From positions 310,001 through 374,000 of the forward strand of contig NZ_PYCN01000004.1 in the NCBI RefSeq assembly GCF_003062295.1: a DNA stretch of 64,000 bases, read 5' to 3'. This stretch comes from Bradyrhizobium algeriense (GTDB lineage: Bacteria > Pseudomonadota > Alphaproteobacteria > Rhizobiales > Xanthobacteraceae). The notes beneath the pieces are model-generated. The model was not told where the DNA came from. It ran no database searches and was given only the letters and a program-made list of their open reading frames with translations. Positions 33,436-41,386 of this stretch are shown here, one piece after another. How positions within the stretch are numbered: the stretch's first letter is position 1; each line of letters starts with the position of its first letter. A program made the translations under genes and the position numbers.

Positions 33436-33458
33436 AGACCGCCCTGGGGCGGTCTTTT
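33436..33458 (+). terminator. Intrinsic terminator after DUF892 gene
   Basis: AGACCGCCC (33436-33444) and GGGCGGTCT (33447-33455) are perfect inverted copies followed by TTTGC. The small central spacing means the inner bases form the loop. It lies 130 bases after the stop codon and 30 bases before the next small ORF. Confidence 0.7.
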
Positions 33459-33488
33459 GCTCTGCACGAAATGGTCTACTCTGCCAGG

Positions 33489-33791
33489 ATGAACTGGCTC
33501 CTGGTCACGGCCGCCTTGGCCTGCAATCCCGGCGACCGCCTGGTTGACCTGCGCGACAAGATTCCGCGCGGCCTGAATTCGATCGACCTGATGGTCACCG
33601 TCGAACCCTTCTATGCGCGCTTCTACATCTACCAGCCGGGTTTCCCGGACAGCCTCCAGCATTGCTGCGGCAACAAGCCTTCTTCGATTATCAAGGTGCC
33701 CGTTATCGACGGCCGTTTCTGCATCAGACAAAGTCAGCCGCGGATGAAATGGACGGTTCGCGCCCTCTTCAGGCCCGATATTCAAATGTAG
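33489..33791 (+). CDS. Possible hypothetical protein
   Basis: A 100-codon ORF starting MNWLLVTAALACNPGDRLVD. The first 60 codons show the strong third-position GC of real genes here, but there is no clear Shine-Dalgarno and no recognised family. It ends 8 bases before the convergent tautomerase gene. It could be a genuine small gene or the remains of one. Confidence 0.4.
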   Translation: MNWLLVTAALACNPGDRLVDLRDKIPRGLNSIDLMVTVEPFYARFYIYQPGFPDSLQHCCGNKPSSIIKVPVIDGRFCIRQSQPRMKWTVRALFRPDIQM

Positions 33792-33798
33792 TGTCGCC

Positions 33799-34179
33799 TC
33801 AAGCGAATTGCGCGAGGCCGTGGCCGACGGACCAATTCTCTTTCGCGGACTCGAGAACGTTCACGAACACGTTCTCCGGCCGGATGCCGGGGTTTTTGCC
33901 GAGCAACTCCGCGGTCCGCCGGAACAGCGCCTTCTTCTGTTCCGCCGTGCGGGTGTTGAACACGGTGATCTGGATGTACACGACGTCTTCGCTTCGGGCG
34001 ATTCCAAAACAGGACGCGCCGTAGCGGAAGTTCGCAGCGTCATGCTCGCTGATGGTCATGAACTGGTCGTCTTCGGGCACGTTAAGCGTCTCCCGCATCG
34101 CGCGGTAAAGGCTGTCGAAGATCGCCTGCCGGTAGGCTTCCGGCTTTCCGGCACGCAGTGAAATGTGAATGAGCGGCAT
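33799..34179 (-). CDS. Tautomerase (4-OT/MIF superfamily) protein
   Basis: 126 residues starting MPLIHISLRAGKP: the Pro after Met is the catalytic base of this superfamily once Met is removed. The rest (YRQAIFDSLYRAMRETLNVP, and the later RRTAELLGKNPGIRPENVFVN) repeats the beta-alpha-beta unit twice. AGGAC lies before the ATG at 34179. Substrate unknown. It is divergent from a TetR regulator with two similar operator-like sites between, so it is probably that regulator's target. Confidence 0.85.
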   Translation of the reverse strand: MPLIHISLRAGKPEAYRQAIFDSLYRAMRETLNVPEDDQFMTISEHDAANFRYGASCFGIARSEDVVYIQITVFNTRTAEQKKALFRRTAELLGKNPGIRPENVFVNVLESAKENWSVGHGLAQFA

Positions 34180-34275
34180 CGCGGGTCCTTATCTCGAGCC
34201 GGTAACGCGGACGCGCGCCTGGCGGCTCCCGCACGGGTGGTTCACCCCATCGACGAAATGAGCTATCAACAGTTT

Positions 34276-34323
34276 TTGACACGCTGTCGAAAAACGATAT
34301 TCGGATTCTTGACGCCATGTCAA
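34276..34323. promoter_or_regulatory. Paired TTGAC-N5-GTCAA operator sites
   Basis: TTGAC-GCCAT-GTCAA at 34309-34323 is a perfect palindrome. TTGAC-ACGCT-GTCGA at 34276-34290 differs at one base. Their centres are 33 bases apart, about three helical turns. They lie in the divergent gap between tautomerase and TetR genes and probably bind the TetR protein. Confidence 0.65.
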
Positions 34324-34383
34324 ATACTTTTTGGCCGGCATCAGGCGATTGGGTTGAACCGATGGCGTACAGCGGAGGGAAAC

Positions 34384-34980
34384 GTGAGGCCGCGAGAGTT
34401 TGACCACGACGACGTCCTGCGCATCGCCTTCGATCAATTCTGGCGCAAGGGGGTGCGGGGCACACAGCTCTCGGACATCGCGCGTGACACGGGCGTCCAG
34501 CGCGGCAGTCTCTACAATGCCTTTGGCAGCAAGGAAGCGCTGTTTCTCTGCGCCTATGAGCGCTATGCTGGCGAATATGTGAGCGCTCTTCAAAAGGTGC
34601 TCGGCGCGGGGACCTTGCGCGAGCGCCTCACCGCGTTTTTCGATCTGACGATCAAGAACTTCCGTTCCGGCTCGCCGCCCCGTGGATGTCCGACCACACG
34701 GGGACTGATGGAGCTGACGTCGGTCGAAGGTGAAGGGCTGGACGAGAACGCCCGCAAAACCTTCGCGGATCTGGTGGCGCGCATCACCGGCCTGGTTCAG
34801 GACGCCTTGTCCGAGGGCGTCGAGCGCGGCGAGTTCGACGGAGACCCCGAGACCGCAGCATTACACATCGTCACCGTGACGCGCGGCTTGGCTGTGCTCG
34901 AACGCGCCTTCGGCGATGAGGCCCAGCTTCAGAAGATCGCCGCGCATACGGTCGATCTCGTGCTTGGCAAGAAGGGTTGA
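34384..34980 (+). CDS. TetR family transcriptional regulator
   Basis: 198 residues. The N-terminal HTH (about 8-55) reads DVLRIAFDQFWRKGVRGTQL then IARDTGVQRGSLYNAFGSKE, the TetR recognition helix. The C-terminal ligand domain includes SPPRGCPTTRGLMELTS, a Cys-containing segment seen in the AcrR/YcdC-like branch. The GTG at 34384 is chosen because GGAGG lies just upstream; there is no nearby ATG. It likely represses itself and the divergent tautomerase. Confidence 0.88.
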   Translation: MRPREFDHDDVLRIAFDQFWRKGVRGTQLSDIARDTGVQRGSLYNAFGSKEALFLCAYERYAGEYVSALQKVLGAGTLRERLTAFFDLTIKNFRSGSPPRGCPTTRGLMELTSVEGEGLDENARKTFADLVARITGLVQDALSEGVERGEFDGDPETAALHIVTVTRGLAVLERAFGDEAQLQKIAAHTVDLVLGKKG

Positions 34981-35038
34981 ACCCTTTCCGGCCCCGCGAC
35001 GACAAAATCCGCATCATCGCTTCAGGGAATTGCCGGTC

Positions 35039-35329
35039 ATGAATTCGCCAGAGCCAGCCGTCCGGCCGGCATCGAACAGCAGCCCTGCCCGCCGCACCGC
35101 CGTGGCGGTGATCTTGAGCGGGCTGGTCTTTGTCGTGCTGTGGATCATGGTGTTCAGCATGGTCACGTCGCTATTGATCGGAGCCGGCTGCTGCGTCGTG
35201 ATCGTTGCAGCAAGCTCCCTGTCGGACCTGTTCGAAATGCTGCTCGATGCGGTGGCTACCGTCATCTTCGGCGTGCTGGCGGCCATCGCGGCGATCTTCG
35301 GAGCGATTCTTGGCCTGTTCGGATTTTAG
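35039..35329 (+). CDS. Small two-helix membrane protein
   Basis: 96 residues. A Pro/Ser/Arg-rich N-terminus is followed by two long hydrophobic stretches (VILSGLVFVVLWIMVFSMV with IGAGCCVVIVAAS, and ATVIFGVLAAIAAIFGAI), ending GLFGF. No family recognised. The last 16 bases of its end region (TTGGCCTGTTCGGATT, 35310-35325) recur at 35367-35382, 57 bases on. Confidence 0.55.
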   Translation: MNSPEPAVRPASNSSPARRTAVAVILSGLVFVVLWIMVFSMVTSLLIGAGCCVVIVAASSLSDLFEMLLDAVATVIFGVLAAIAAIFGAILGLFGF

Positions 35330-35451
35330 GTCCGCCGCTCGCGACAGGTTCTGGATACCGATGCGATTGGCCTGTTCGGATTCAACTGTCAAACAGCGAG
35401 AGCGTATGCGTCCGCGTTCTCGCGGCATCAAGCGCCCGAGCTTTGCTTAAG

Positions 35452-38118
35452 CTAGGCTACGGCTTGCCGCTCGCTCTCGGAAAGGACTTGCTCGGAAAGG
35501 ACTCGCGGCAACAACTCGCCGAACGGCATGGGCTTGCTGAAGAAATACCCCTGGCACATGGCAATTCCGAGCGAGCGGATCTTTTCGACCTGTTCGTGTG
35601 TCTCGACGCCTTCAGCGACGATCGAGAGGTTCAATGTCTTCGCAAGCTGGACGATCGATCCGAGGACCGCGAGGGTCTCGGAGCGACCGATCTTGTCGAT
35701 GAAGGACTTGTCAATCTTGACCTTGTTGAACGGAAAGGCGGTCAGATAGGACAGTGACGAATAGCCGACGCCGAAGTCGTCGAGCGCAATGGAAACGCCA
35801 AGCCTCTTCAGGCGTTCGAGCGTCTTGAGATTTTCCTGGCTGTCAGCCAGAAAGACGCTCTCGGTGATCTCGAGCTCGAGCCGTGTTTCGGCAAGTCCGC
35901 TGTCTGTCAACGCGACCATCACGCAATCGACGAGATTGCCGCTCGCAAATTGCAGAGCAGACAGGTTGACGGCAACCTTGATATCATCAGGCAGCATCAC
36001 GGCGTGGCGACACGCCTTGGCGAGCACCAGATTGCCGAGCTCGCCGATCAGTCCACCCTCTTCCGCCACCGGAATGAATTCAGCGGGAGGGATCAAGCCT
36101 CGGGTCTTGTGGCGCCAGCGCGCCAGGGCCTCAACCGACGTCGCGCGGCCCGTAGAGAGCTCGAACACAGGCTGATAGAAGACCTCAATCTCTTCGCGCC
36201 AGATCGCCTCGCGCAGCTCGATTTCAAGGATGTCGCGCTGGTCGGCTTCGGCCTTGAGCTCCGGCGAGTAGAGATTGAAACAATTTCGACCGGCATTCTT
36301 CGACTTGTAGAGCGCAAGATCGGCATTGCGAAGAATTTCATCGGTGCGCGTGCCATGCTCGGGCACCACGGCGACGCCGATGCTGCATCCGATCACGACC
36401 GGGTGGCCGTCTATTTCATAGGGTTCGGCAATTGCCTGGACCAACCGCGCGGCGAGTGTCGCGGCGCTGTCCTGCAGCGCGGACGACCCCGGCACCACGA
36501 CCAGCGCAAACTCGTCACCGCCGATCCGGGCCGCCGTATCGACCTCCCGGACCTGCGCCTTGATCCGACCAGCGACCTGCTTGAGAAGCGCATCGCCGCA
36601 TTGGTGGCCGAGTGCGTCGTTGACGGACTTGAACCTGTCGAGATCCAGCAGGAGCACGGCGAACGGCGCATGCTGCAGAAGATACTTGTCCAGCGCTTCG
36701 TCAAGCGACCCCTTGAACAGGTTACGATTGGCAAGGCCGGTCAGGCTGTCATAGTGAGCCAGCCTCTCGATCCGGTCCTCGGAAGCCTTGCGTTCGGTGA
36801 TGTCTTCATGCGTCGCAACCCAGCCACCGCTCTCGCGCCGTCCATAGGAAATATAGATGACGCGGCCGTCCGGAAACTGCACCGTGTTCGAGGTCTGTTC
36901 CGATTTGGCGAGCCGCTCGTTCAGGTCAGCCAGATAGGCGTCGAGATCGCGCACAGCGTTCTGCTTTGCAAACACTTCCCGGAAATTCATGCCGATCCGG
37001 ACATCCTCCGGCGAAAGCCCATAGGCGTCGAGCCATTGTCGATTGAACGCGATCAGGCGATCCTGACCATCGAACATGCTCAGCCCTTGCGGCAGGTTTC
37101 GCAGCGCATCCTCGAACTTGCTCACGGAGTCGCGCAATTCGCGCTGTGCGGCGTAGAGAGCCTTCTGTCTTCGCCAGTGGAGCGCGGTCGCCGCCAGGAT
37201 GATGAAGGTGAGCAGAAGCGCTCCGCCGAGATAGATTTTCTGCCTGGATTGAGCGCGCGAATAGATCTCCTGCTCCGAAATGCCGGCGGTAAAGATCAGC
37301 GGAAAAGCGTGCGATCTGCGCGCGGTGACCAATCTGTTGCTCCGGTTCGGGCGACCTTCGCTCCGGCCCCAATTCCAATATTGGCTATGGGAGCTGTCCC
37401 GTAACTCGCCTTCAACGTGGCCGGGACTGCGCTGTGCCAGCACCGTGCTCTGATCTATTCCCCGCGCGGCGAGCACGATGTAGTCGGCATTTCTGAGAAC
37501 AAGGGTTCCTCCGACACCAAGCTTTGCGGTGTCGTAGAACCTGCCAATCAGGTCCACACTGATCGAGCCTACAACGACGCCCGCCGGATTTTTGTCGTTG
37601 TCGAACAACTTTCTTGCGAGCTGGATGGTCCATTTGTTCGATGCCCGCCCGAGCACCGGCTTTGCGACATAAAGCCGATCTTCGGCCATCTCCATCACCT
37701 TGATGAAGTGCTCCCGGTCCCCGAGATACATCGGCGGGCCGGAGTAGCCGGTCGTCGTATCGAACAAATAGCCGTCCCGTCCGATCAGCGCGAACTGAAC
37801 CACGTCGCCGCTGGCCATCTGGGCTTTATCGGCCCAGAATTTCAGGCTGAAGGTGTCCGGATTCTGAACGTAAAGCGCCCGCGCGACCCGCAGTGACTGA
37901 TCCACCCTTTCGAATATCCGCTCGGTATTTTCCTCAAATAATTGGGCGACACTGTTTCCGTGCGCCTGCGCCTGTTGCAGCGCTTCCACCCGTTCCGAAG
38001 ACGTGATTGCGAAGTAGCCGATCCACACCAGCGGCAAGAAGAACAACGCGATTTGCAGCGGGGCATTTCGCACGATCGCTTTGGCGGCTTTGCGGACCAA
38101 TCTGCGGGCGTGAATCAC
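35452..38118 (-). CDS. CACHE-PAS-GGDEF-EAL c-di-GMP protein
   Basis: About 888 residues. A membrane helix at about 15-37 (APLQIALFFLPLVWIGYFA) is followed by a periplasmic dCACHE sensor (about 40-260), a second helix (LGGALLLTFIILAATALHW), a PAS domain (about 325-440, FDGQDRLIAFNRQWLDAYGL), GGDEF (about 455-610) and EAL (about 625-870). The cyclase site is RIGGDEFALV with inhibitory site REVD nine residues before. The phosphodiesterase shows VEALARWRH, LDDFGVGYSSL and VAEGVETHEQVEK, all intact, so both activities are possible. GTG at 38118 has GGGAG upstream; an ATG at 38169 would add 17 residues. Confidence 0.88.
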   Translation of the reverse strand: MIHARRLVRKAAKAIVRNAPLQIALFFLPLVWIGYFAITSSERVEALQQAQAHGNSVAQLFEENTERIFERVDQSLRVARALYVQNPDTFSLKFWADKAQMASGDVVQFALIGRDGYLFDTTTGYSGPPMYLGDREHFIKVMEMAEDRLYVAKPVLGRASNKWTIQLARKLFDNDKNPAGVVVGSISVDLIGRFYDTAKLGVGGTLVLRNADYIVLAARGIDQSTVLAQRSPGHVEGELRDSSHSQYWNWGRSEGRPNRSNRLVTARRSHAFPLIFTAGISEQEIYSRAQSRQKIYLGGALLLTFIILAATALHWRRQKALYAAQRELRDSVSKFEDALRNLPQGLSMFDGQDRLIAFNRQWLDAYGLSPEDVRIGMNFREVFAKQNAVRDLDAYLADLNERLAKSEQTSNTVQFPDGRVIYISYGRRESGGWVATHEDITERKASEDRIERLAHYDSLTGLANRNLFKGSLDEALDKYLLQHAPFAVLLLDLDRFKSVNDALGHQCGDALLKQVAGRIKAQVREVDTAARIGGDEFALVVVPGSSALQDSAATLAARLVQAIAEPYEIDGHPVVIGCSIGVAVVPEHGTRTDEILRNADLALYKSKNAGRNCFNLYSPELKAEADQRDILEIELREAIWREEIEVFYQPVFELSTGRATSVEALARWRHKTRGLIPPAEFIPVAEEGGLIGELGNLVLAKACRHAVMLPDDIKVAVNLSALQFASGNLVDCVMVALTDSGLAETRLELEITESVFLADSQENLKTLERLKRLGVSIALDDFGVGYSSLSYLTAFPFNKVKIDKSFIDKIGRSETLAVLGSIVQLAKTLNLSIVAEGVETHEQVEKIRSLGIAMCQGYFFSKPMPFGELLPRVLSEQVLSESERQAVA

Positions 38119-38530
38119 GGCGCGCGCTCCCGCGCAAGCCGGAACCGCAGAGTGACGCTCTCGGAGCACTGCAACGCCATCAAATATGACACCGACTATC
38201 TCCGCCTGAACCGCCCGAGGTCCGCAGGGGCGCGCGGCCGGGCACTGCCGAGATCTTGCAATCCTCGAAACGTAGGGTCGGCAGCCTTAAGTTTTGGTTT
38301 CGCGCGGGCTCAATGTTTGCGTCAAAACCCCCGTAAGATCACGGAGATAGAGGCAGTCCCAATGGAACCAGCGAGAGGGTATGCGCGCGCGTTCGCGCGA
38401 GCCTTGCGTAGCTTCCGCCCTTAACCGAAGCACGCTTCTGCGTGACCGTTTGGGACGGGGGCGCGAGAACTGCGCGCCGACCTGCGCTGACGAGCTCGCT
38501 GGCTTGGGATCAAGCTGCGCACGACAGCAG

Positions 38531-38667
38531 GTAGCCCGCATGAGCGAAGCGCGACATGCGAGGATCGGCACTACCCCAACCCGGATCACGGAGCCTGTCA
38601 TCACTGCGCGAGCGCCATTGCGCTCGTCGCGGTGCGCCTTCGCGCGACCCGTTGGCTTATCCGGGCT
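38531..38667. repeat. GTAGCCCGCATGAGCG-type repeat, direct copy
   Basis: It begins GTAGCCCGCATGAGCGAAGC and ends TTATCCGGGCTAC (inverted ends). The interior, from GGAGCCTGTCATCACTGCGC to GACCCGTTGGCT, is found inverted in the element at 39280-39426. The two copies bracket two small secreted-protein genes. The surrounding 38119-38740 has no gene. Confidence 0.78.
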
Positions 38668-38740
38668 ACGCCTGCTGGATTTGACCTCGGCGAGAGGTTA
38701 GAATTTGGAGCGGCCCGCGCCTTTCTCAGGAGGTCCGACC

Positions 38741-38977
38741 ATGACACGGCACCTTTTTTTCGCGATTGCGCTCATAGGCACCGGAGTGCTCCTCAACCCA
38801 CCGGCAGAAGCACAGCAATGGCAATGTGAAGACAGAGCCGCGAATTGCTTGGGCGGGTGCACCGACAGGGCGGCAGGGATAAGTGACTGGGGACATCAGG
38901 GCAAATGTTTGCGCTGCGACCGGCAACTGATCAAATGTGTGCGCAACGCGAACATGCGCCGGTATAGTTCTTACTGA
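38741..38977 (+). CDS. Small secreted Cys-rich protein
   Basis: 78 residues. Signal peptide (MTRHLFFAIALIGTGVLLNP, cleavage near AEA-QQ), then six cysteines in a short mature domain (WQCEDRAANCLGGCTDRA, KCLRCDRQLIKCVR). The spacing suggests three disulfides or a metal site. AGGAGGT lies before the ATG at 38741. Unknown function; it lies between inverted repeat copies with the next small secreted gene. Confidence 0.75.
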   Translation: MTRHLFFAIALIGTGVLLNPPAEAQQWQCEDRAANCLGGCTDRAAGISDWGHQGKCLRCDRQLIKCVRNANMRRYSSY

Positions 38978-39016
38978 ACTCGATGGCATGCCCGTGCGGG
39001 CGCGCTGGGAGGCGGT

Positions 39017-39268
39017 ATGACACGTTGGACCGCGAGTGTCGTCGCAGGTTTGCTGGTGGGCCTTCCTGGCGCTGCGAGCGGTCAGGTGAACTGCGAAGCG
39101 ATACCTCATGGGCCGGCGCGCACCGATTGCTATCTCGGCCTAAGTCAGTTCTATCGTGCGCAATCGGATCTTGCCGCGGCCAGAGCGCTAGCGCAATCAG
39201 ACGCCGCGTGGTATCGGGCAATTACCGGAACAGACCCTCCGAAGCACAAACCACGTCGGCGACGATAA
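39017..39268 (+). CDS. Small secreted protein
   Basis: 83 residues. Signal peptide (RWTASVVAGLLVGLPGAASG), two cysteines (VNCEAIPHG, TDCYLGL), a helical stretch (LSQFYRAQSDLAAARALAQS) and a basic tail KPRRRR. GGGAGGCGGT precedes the ATG. 39 bases after the Cys-rich gene, so likely co-transcribed. The Cys-helix layout is reminiscent of very small lysozyme-inhibitor-like proteins, but this is weak. Confidence 0.72.
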   Translation: MTRWTASVVAGLLVGLPGAASGQVNCEAIPHGPARTDCYLGLSQFYRAQSDLAAARALAQSDAAWYRAITGTDPPKHKPRRRR

Positions 39269-39279
39269 AGGCTCAGCAA

Positions 39280-39426
39280 GTAGCCTGCATGAGCCAACGG
39301 GTCGCGCGAACGGCCGCCCGCGACGAGCGCAATTGCGCTCGCGCAGTGATGACAGGCCCCGCGATATCAGGGGATCGGCCACCAACCAAAGCCGGGTGCC
39401 GCTTCCGCCTACGCTCGTTGAGCTAC
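39280..39426. repeat. Inverted copy of the 38531 repeat
   Basis: It begins GTAGCCTGCATGAGCC and ends CGTTGAGCTAC. The inner portion GCCAACGGGTCGCGCG through GATGACAGGC is the reverse complement of the inner part of the 38531-38667 element, including the GAGCGCAATTGCGCTCGCGC palindrome. Confidence 0.75.
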
Positions 39427-39571
39427 AGCGGACAAGTCGCTCATGCGGCTATGCTTGCTGTTCGCTGTTCTTCGCCGAGCCGAGCAGTTACAAGGCGGTA
39501 CGCGTAAATCGTCGGTCGCACTGTCCTGGCGGCGGGGTGACCGGCCAACAACAAGAAAAGGGTGGAATGTC

Positions 39572-40549
39572 ATGCATCGTAAGCTCGTCGCGCTGGTTGC
39601 AGCAGTAGTCGGTTTCGCAGCTTGCGGACCAGCCTGGGCGGGATGGCCGGACGACAAGCCAATCGAAGTCGTCATCGGTTTTGCTCCGGGCGGCGGAACC
39701 GACGTCATGGCACGCAAGCTGCTGCCGGTCGTCGAGCAGAGATTGGGCGGAAAGGCCAAATTTGTTGTGCTGAACAAGCCTGGCGCCGGTGGAGAGATCG
39801 CGTTTGCCGCGATTGCGCGCGCGGCGCCGGATGCTTACTCGATCGGCGTCGTCAACGTGCCCGGCTACAATTTCATCCCGATGACGAGAAAGACCCAGTA
39901 CGGCATGGACGAGATCCGCTTGATCGCGCGCGTGGTGGACGACCCGAGCGTGATCGTAGTGCCTGCGGAAAGCAAGTTTACAACGCTTGCGGACGTTCTG
40001 GCTGCGCTGCGCAGCAAGCCGGGGTCGGTAACATTCGGTCACAATGGTGCGGGCACGAATGGTCATTTGGCGATCCGCATGTTGGCGAACGCTACCAAAG
40101 TTGAGCCTAACGAAATTTCCTATCGGGGAACGGCCGCACAAAGGACTGATCTTTTGGGCGGCCATTTGGGGGTCGGAATGGTAAGCCTCAGCGAAGTTCC
40201 TGAATTGCACGGCACCAACAAGGGACCACTCCGCGCCATTGCCATCCTGTCGAAGCAGCGTTCTCCGTCATTGCCCGAAGTTTCGACGGCGGAGGAAACA
40301 GGCATCCCGGTTACGATGACCGCGGAACGCGGCTTCGCCGCACCGAAGGCCGTTTCGGACGAGGTAGCCAAAAAGCTTGAAGCTGCCATCGCCGATGGCT
40401 TGCGCGATCCGGAATACCTCAAGAGCTCGCCTGGCGATGCCCCCGTTATTGCCTTCATGCCCGGCGCCGAATGGCAAAAGCGTCTCGACGACATGTCGCA
40501 AGCGTTGCGGCCGTTCGCGGAAGAGATGAAGGCGCAAGAGCAGAAGTGA
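39572..40549 (+). CDS. Bug-family (TTT) periplasmic binding protein
   Basis: 325 residues. Signal peptide (KLVALVAAVVGFAACGPAWA), then Bug landmarks IEVVIGFAPGGGTDVMARKL, NKPGAGGEIAFAAIA, VTFGHNGAGTNGHLAIRML and RTDLLGGHLGVGMV. It binds a small carboxylate outside the inner membrane. No TctAB permease is near. GGGTGG lies before the ATG at 39572. It is related to the Bug protein at 27962 but clearly a different subgroup. Confidence 0.9.
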   Translation: MHRKLVALVAAVVGFAACGPAWAGWPDDKPIEVVIGFAPGGGTDVMARKLLPVVEQRLGGKAKFVVLNKPGAGGEIAFAAIARAAPDAYSIGVVNVPGYNFIPMTRKTQYGMDEIRLIARVVDDPSVIVVPAESKFTTLADVLAALRSKPGSVTFGHNGAGTNGHLAIRMLANATKVEPNEISYRGTAAQRTDLLGGHLGVGMVSLSEVPELHGTNKGPLRAIAILSKQRSPSLPEVSTAEETGIPVTMTAERGFAAPKAVSDEVAKKLEAAIADGLRDPEYLKSSPGDAPVIAFMPGAEWQKRLDDMSQALRPFAEEMKAQEQK

Positions 40550-40639
40550 GACGCGCCACGTTGGGGCGCCTTCTCGGTCTCAGTTGGGCCTCAAGCCGAT
40601 CTATTCGGAGCGGGCGCGACTGCGCCGATAAGGCAGTAA

Positions 40640-40717
40640 GTAGCCCGCATGAGCGAAGCGATATGCGGGGATCGGCACTAACCAGGACCCGGATATCGCT
40701 TCGCTCATCCGGGCTAC
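40640..40717. repeat. Short GTAGCCCGCATGAGCG-type repeat
   Basis: A 78-bp shorter form: GTAGCCCGCATGAGCGAAGC at the left, GCTTCGCTCATCCGGGCTAC at the right, inverted over about 18 bases, around GGGGATCGGCACTAACC, which also occurs in the 38531 element. Confidence 0.78.
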
Positions 40718-40790
40718 GCGCTTGCTTATTTGGCGAGAACGATTTCCAGTATGCTTAGATCGTCGCCAACAGAGCAGATGCGGTCAGCGA

Positions 40791-41222
40791 ATGCAGTGGT
40801 ACTTGATCATAGTTTCGGTCGCCACCACCGGCGCATTTGGGTGGTTTGCGCTCGAACTCATTGGTCGGCCTATTCGACGTTTCTTTGACCTGCGCCGGTC
40901 TGTGCGCCATCAAATGCTTTCTCTAGCGAACGTCCCAGCGCCGCAACCTCGCGAGACCTGCGTCACATCCGAGCAGATACGGCAATACGATAGAGACTTA
41001 AAAAATGCGCGCGAGGCACAACGCATTCTGCGTGATTTGGCCTCTCAGATGCTGGCGTTCGCCGAGAGCGAAAGGGCGGCCTGTATTGCAATCAGGCCGT
41101 TTGGCTTTGATCCCTCGTCGGCTGGCAGCGGCCTGATCGGACTTTCGAACACGCTCGACCACCACGGGACCGACCGCACGAGCTTTCGCAAGAATGTCGA
41201 ACGGGCGCTGCGGTTTAGCTAG
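40791..41222 (+). CDS. Membrane-anchored hypothetical protein
   Basis: 143 residues. One N-terminal membrane helix (WYLIIVSVATTGAFGWFALE) is followed by a cytoplasmic helical region with coiled-coil character (SEQIRQYDRDLKNAREAQRI) and a C-terminal part (LIGLSNTLDHHGTDRTSFRK). The ATG at 40791 starts the helix directly. No family recognised. Confidence 0.6.
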   Translation: MQWYLIIVSVATTGAFGWFALELIGRPIRRFFDLRRSVRHQMLSLANVPAPQPRETCVTSEQIRQYDRDLKNAREAQRILRDLASQMLAFAESERAACIAIRPFGFDPSSAGSGLIGLSNTLDHHGTDRTSFRKNVERALRFS

Positions 41223-41386
41223 GCTGCTTGCTCATGGATGCATGGACAAGCTGTGGCGAGGTATGATGCATTTCCTCAGACAGCGCCCCAAGGAGTTCGG
41301 CACGCAATGGGTGTCACGATGTGCAAAACCCACGGACGGGTCCCTCCGCCGGGGGCGGGCCGTAGATCCGGCCCGCCAGCGCCACC

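Noticed and set aside
33366-33785. Minus-strand ORF opposite 33489-33791
   Set aside because: It runs across a terminator hairpin, has no start signal and no family; the plus-strand reading has better codon pattern, though it is also weak.
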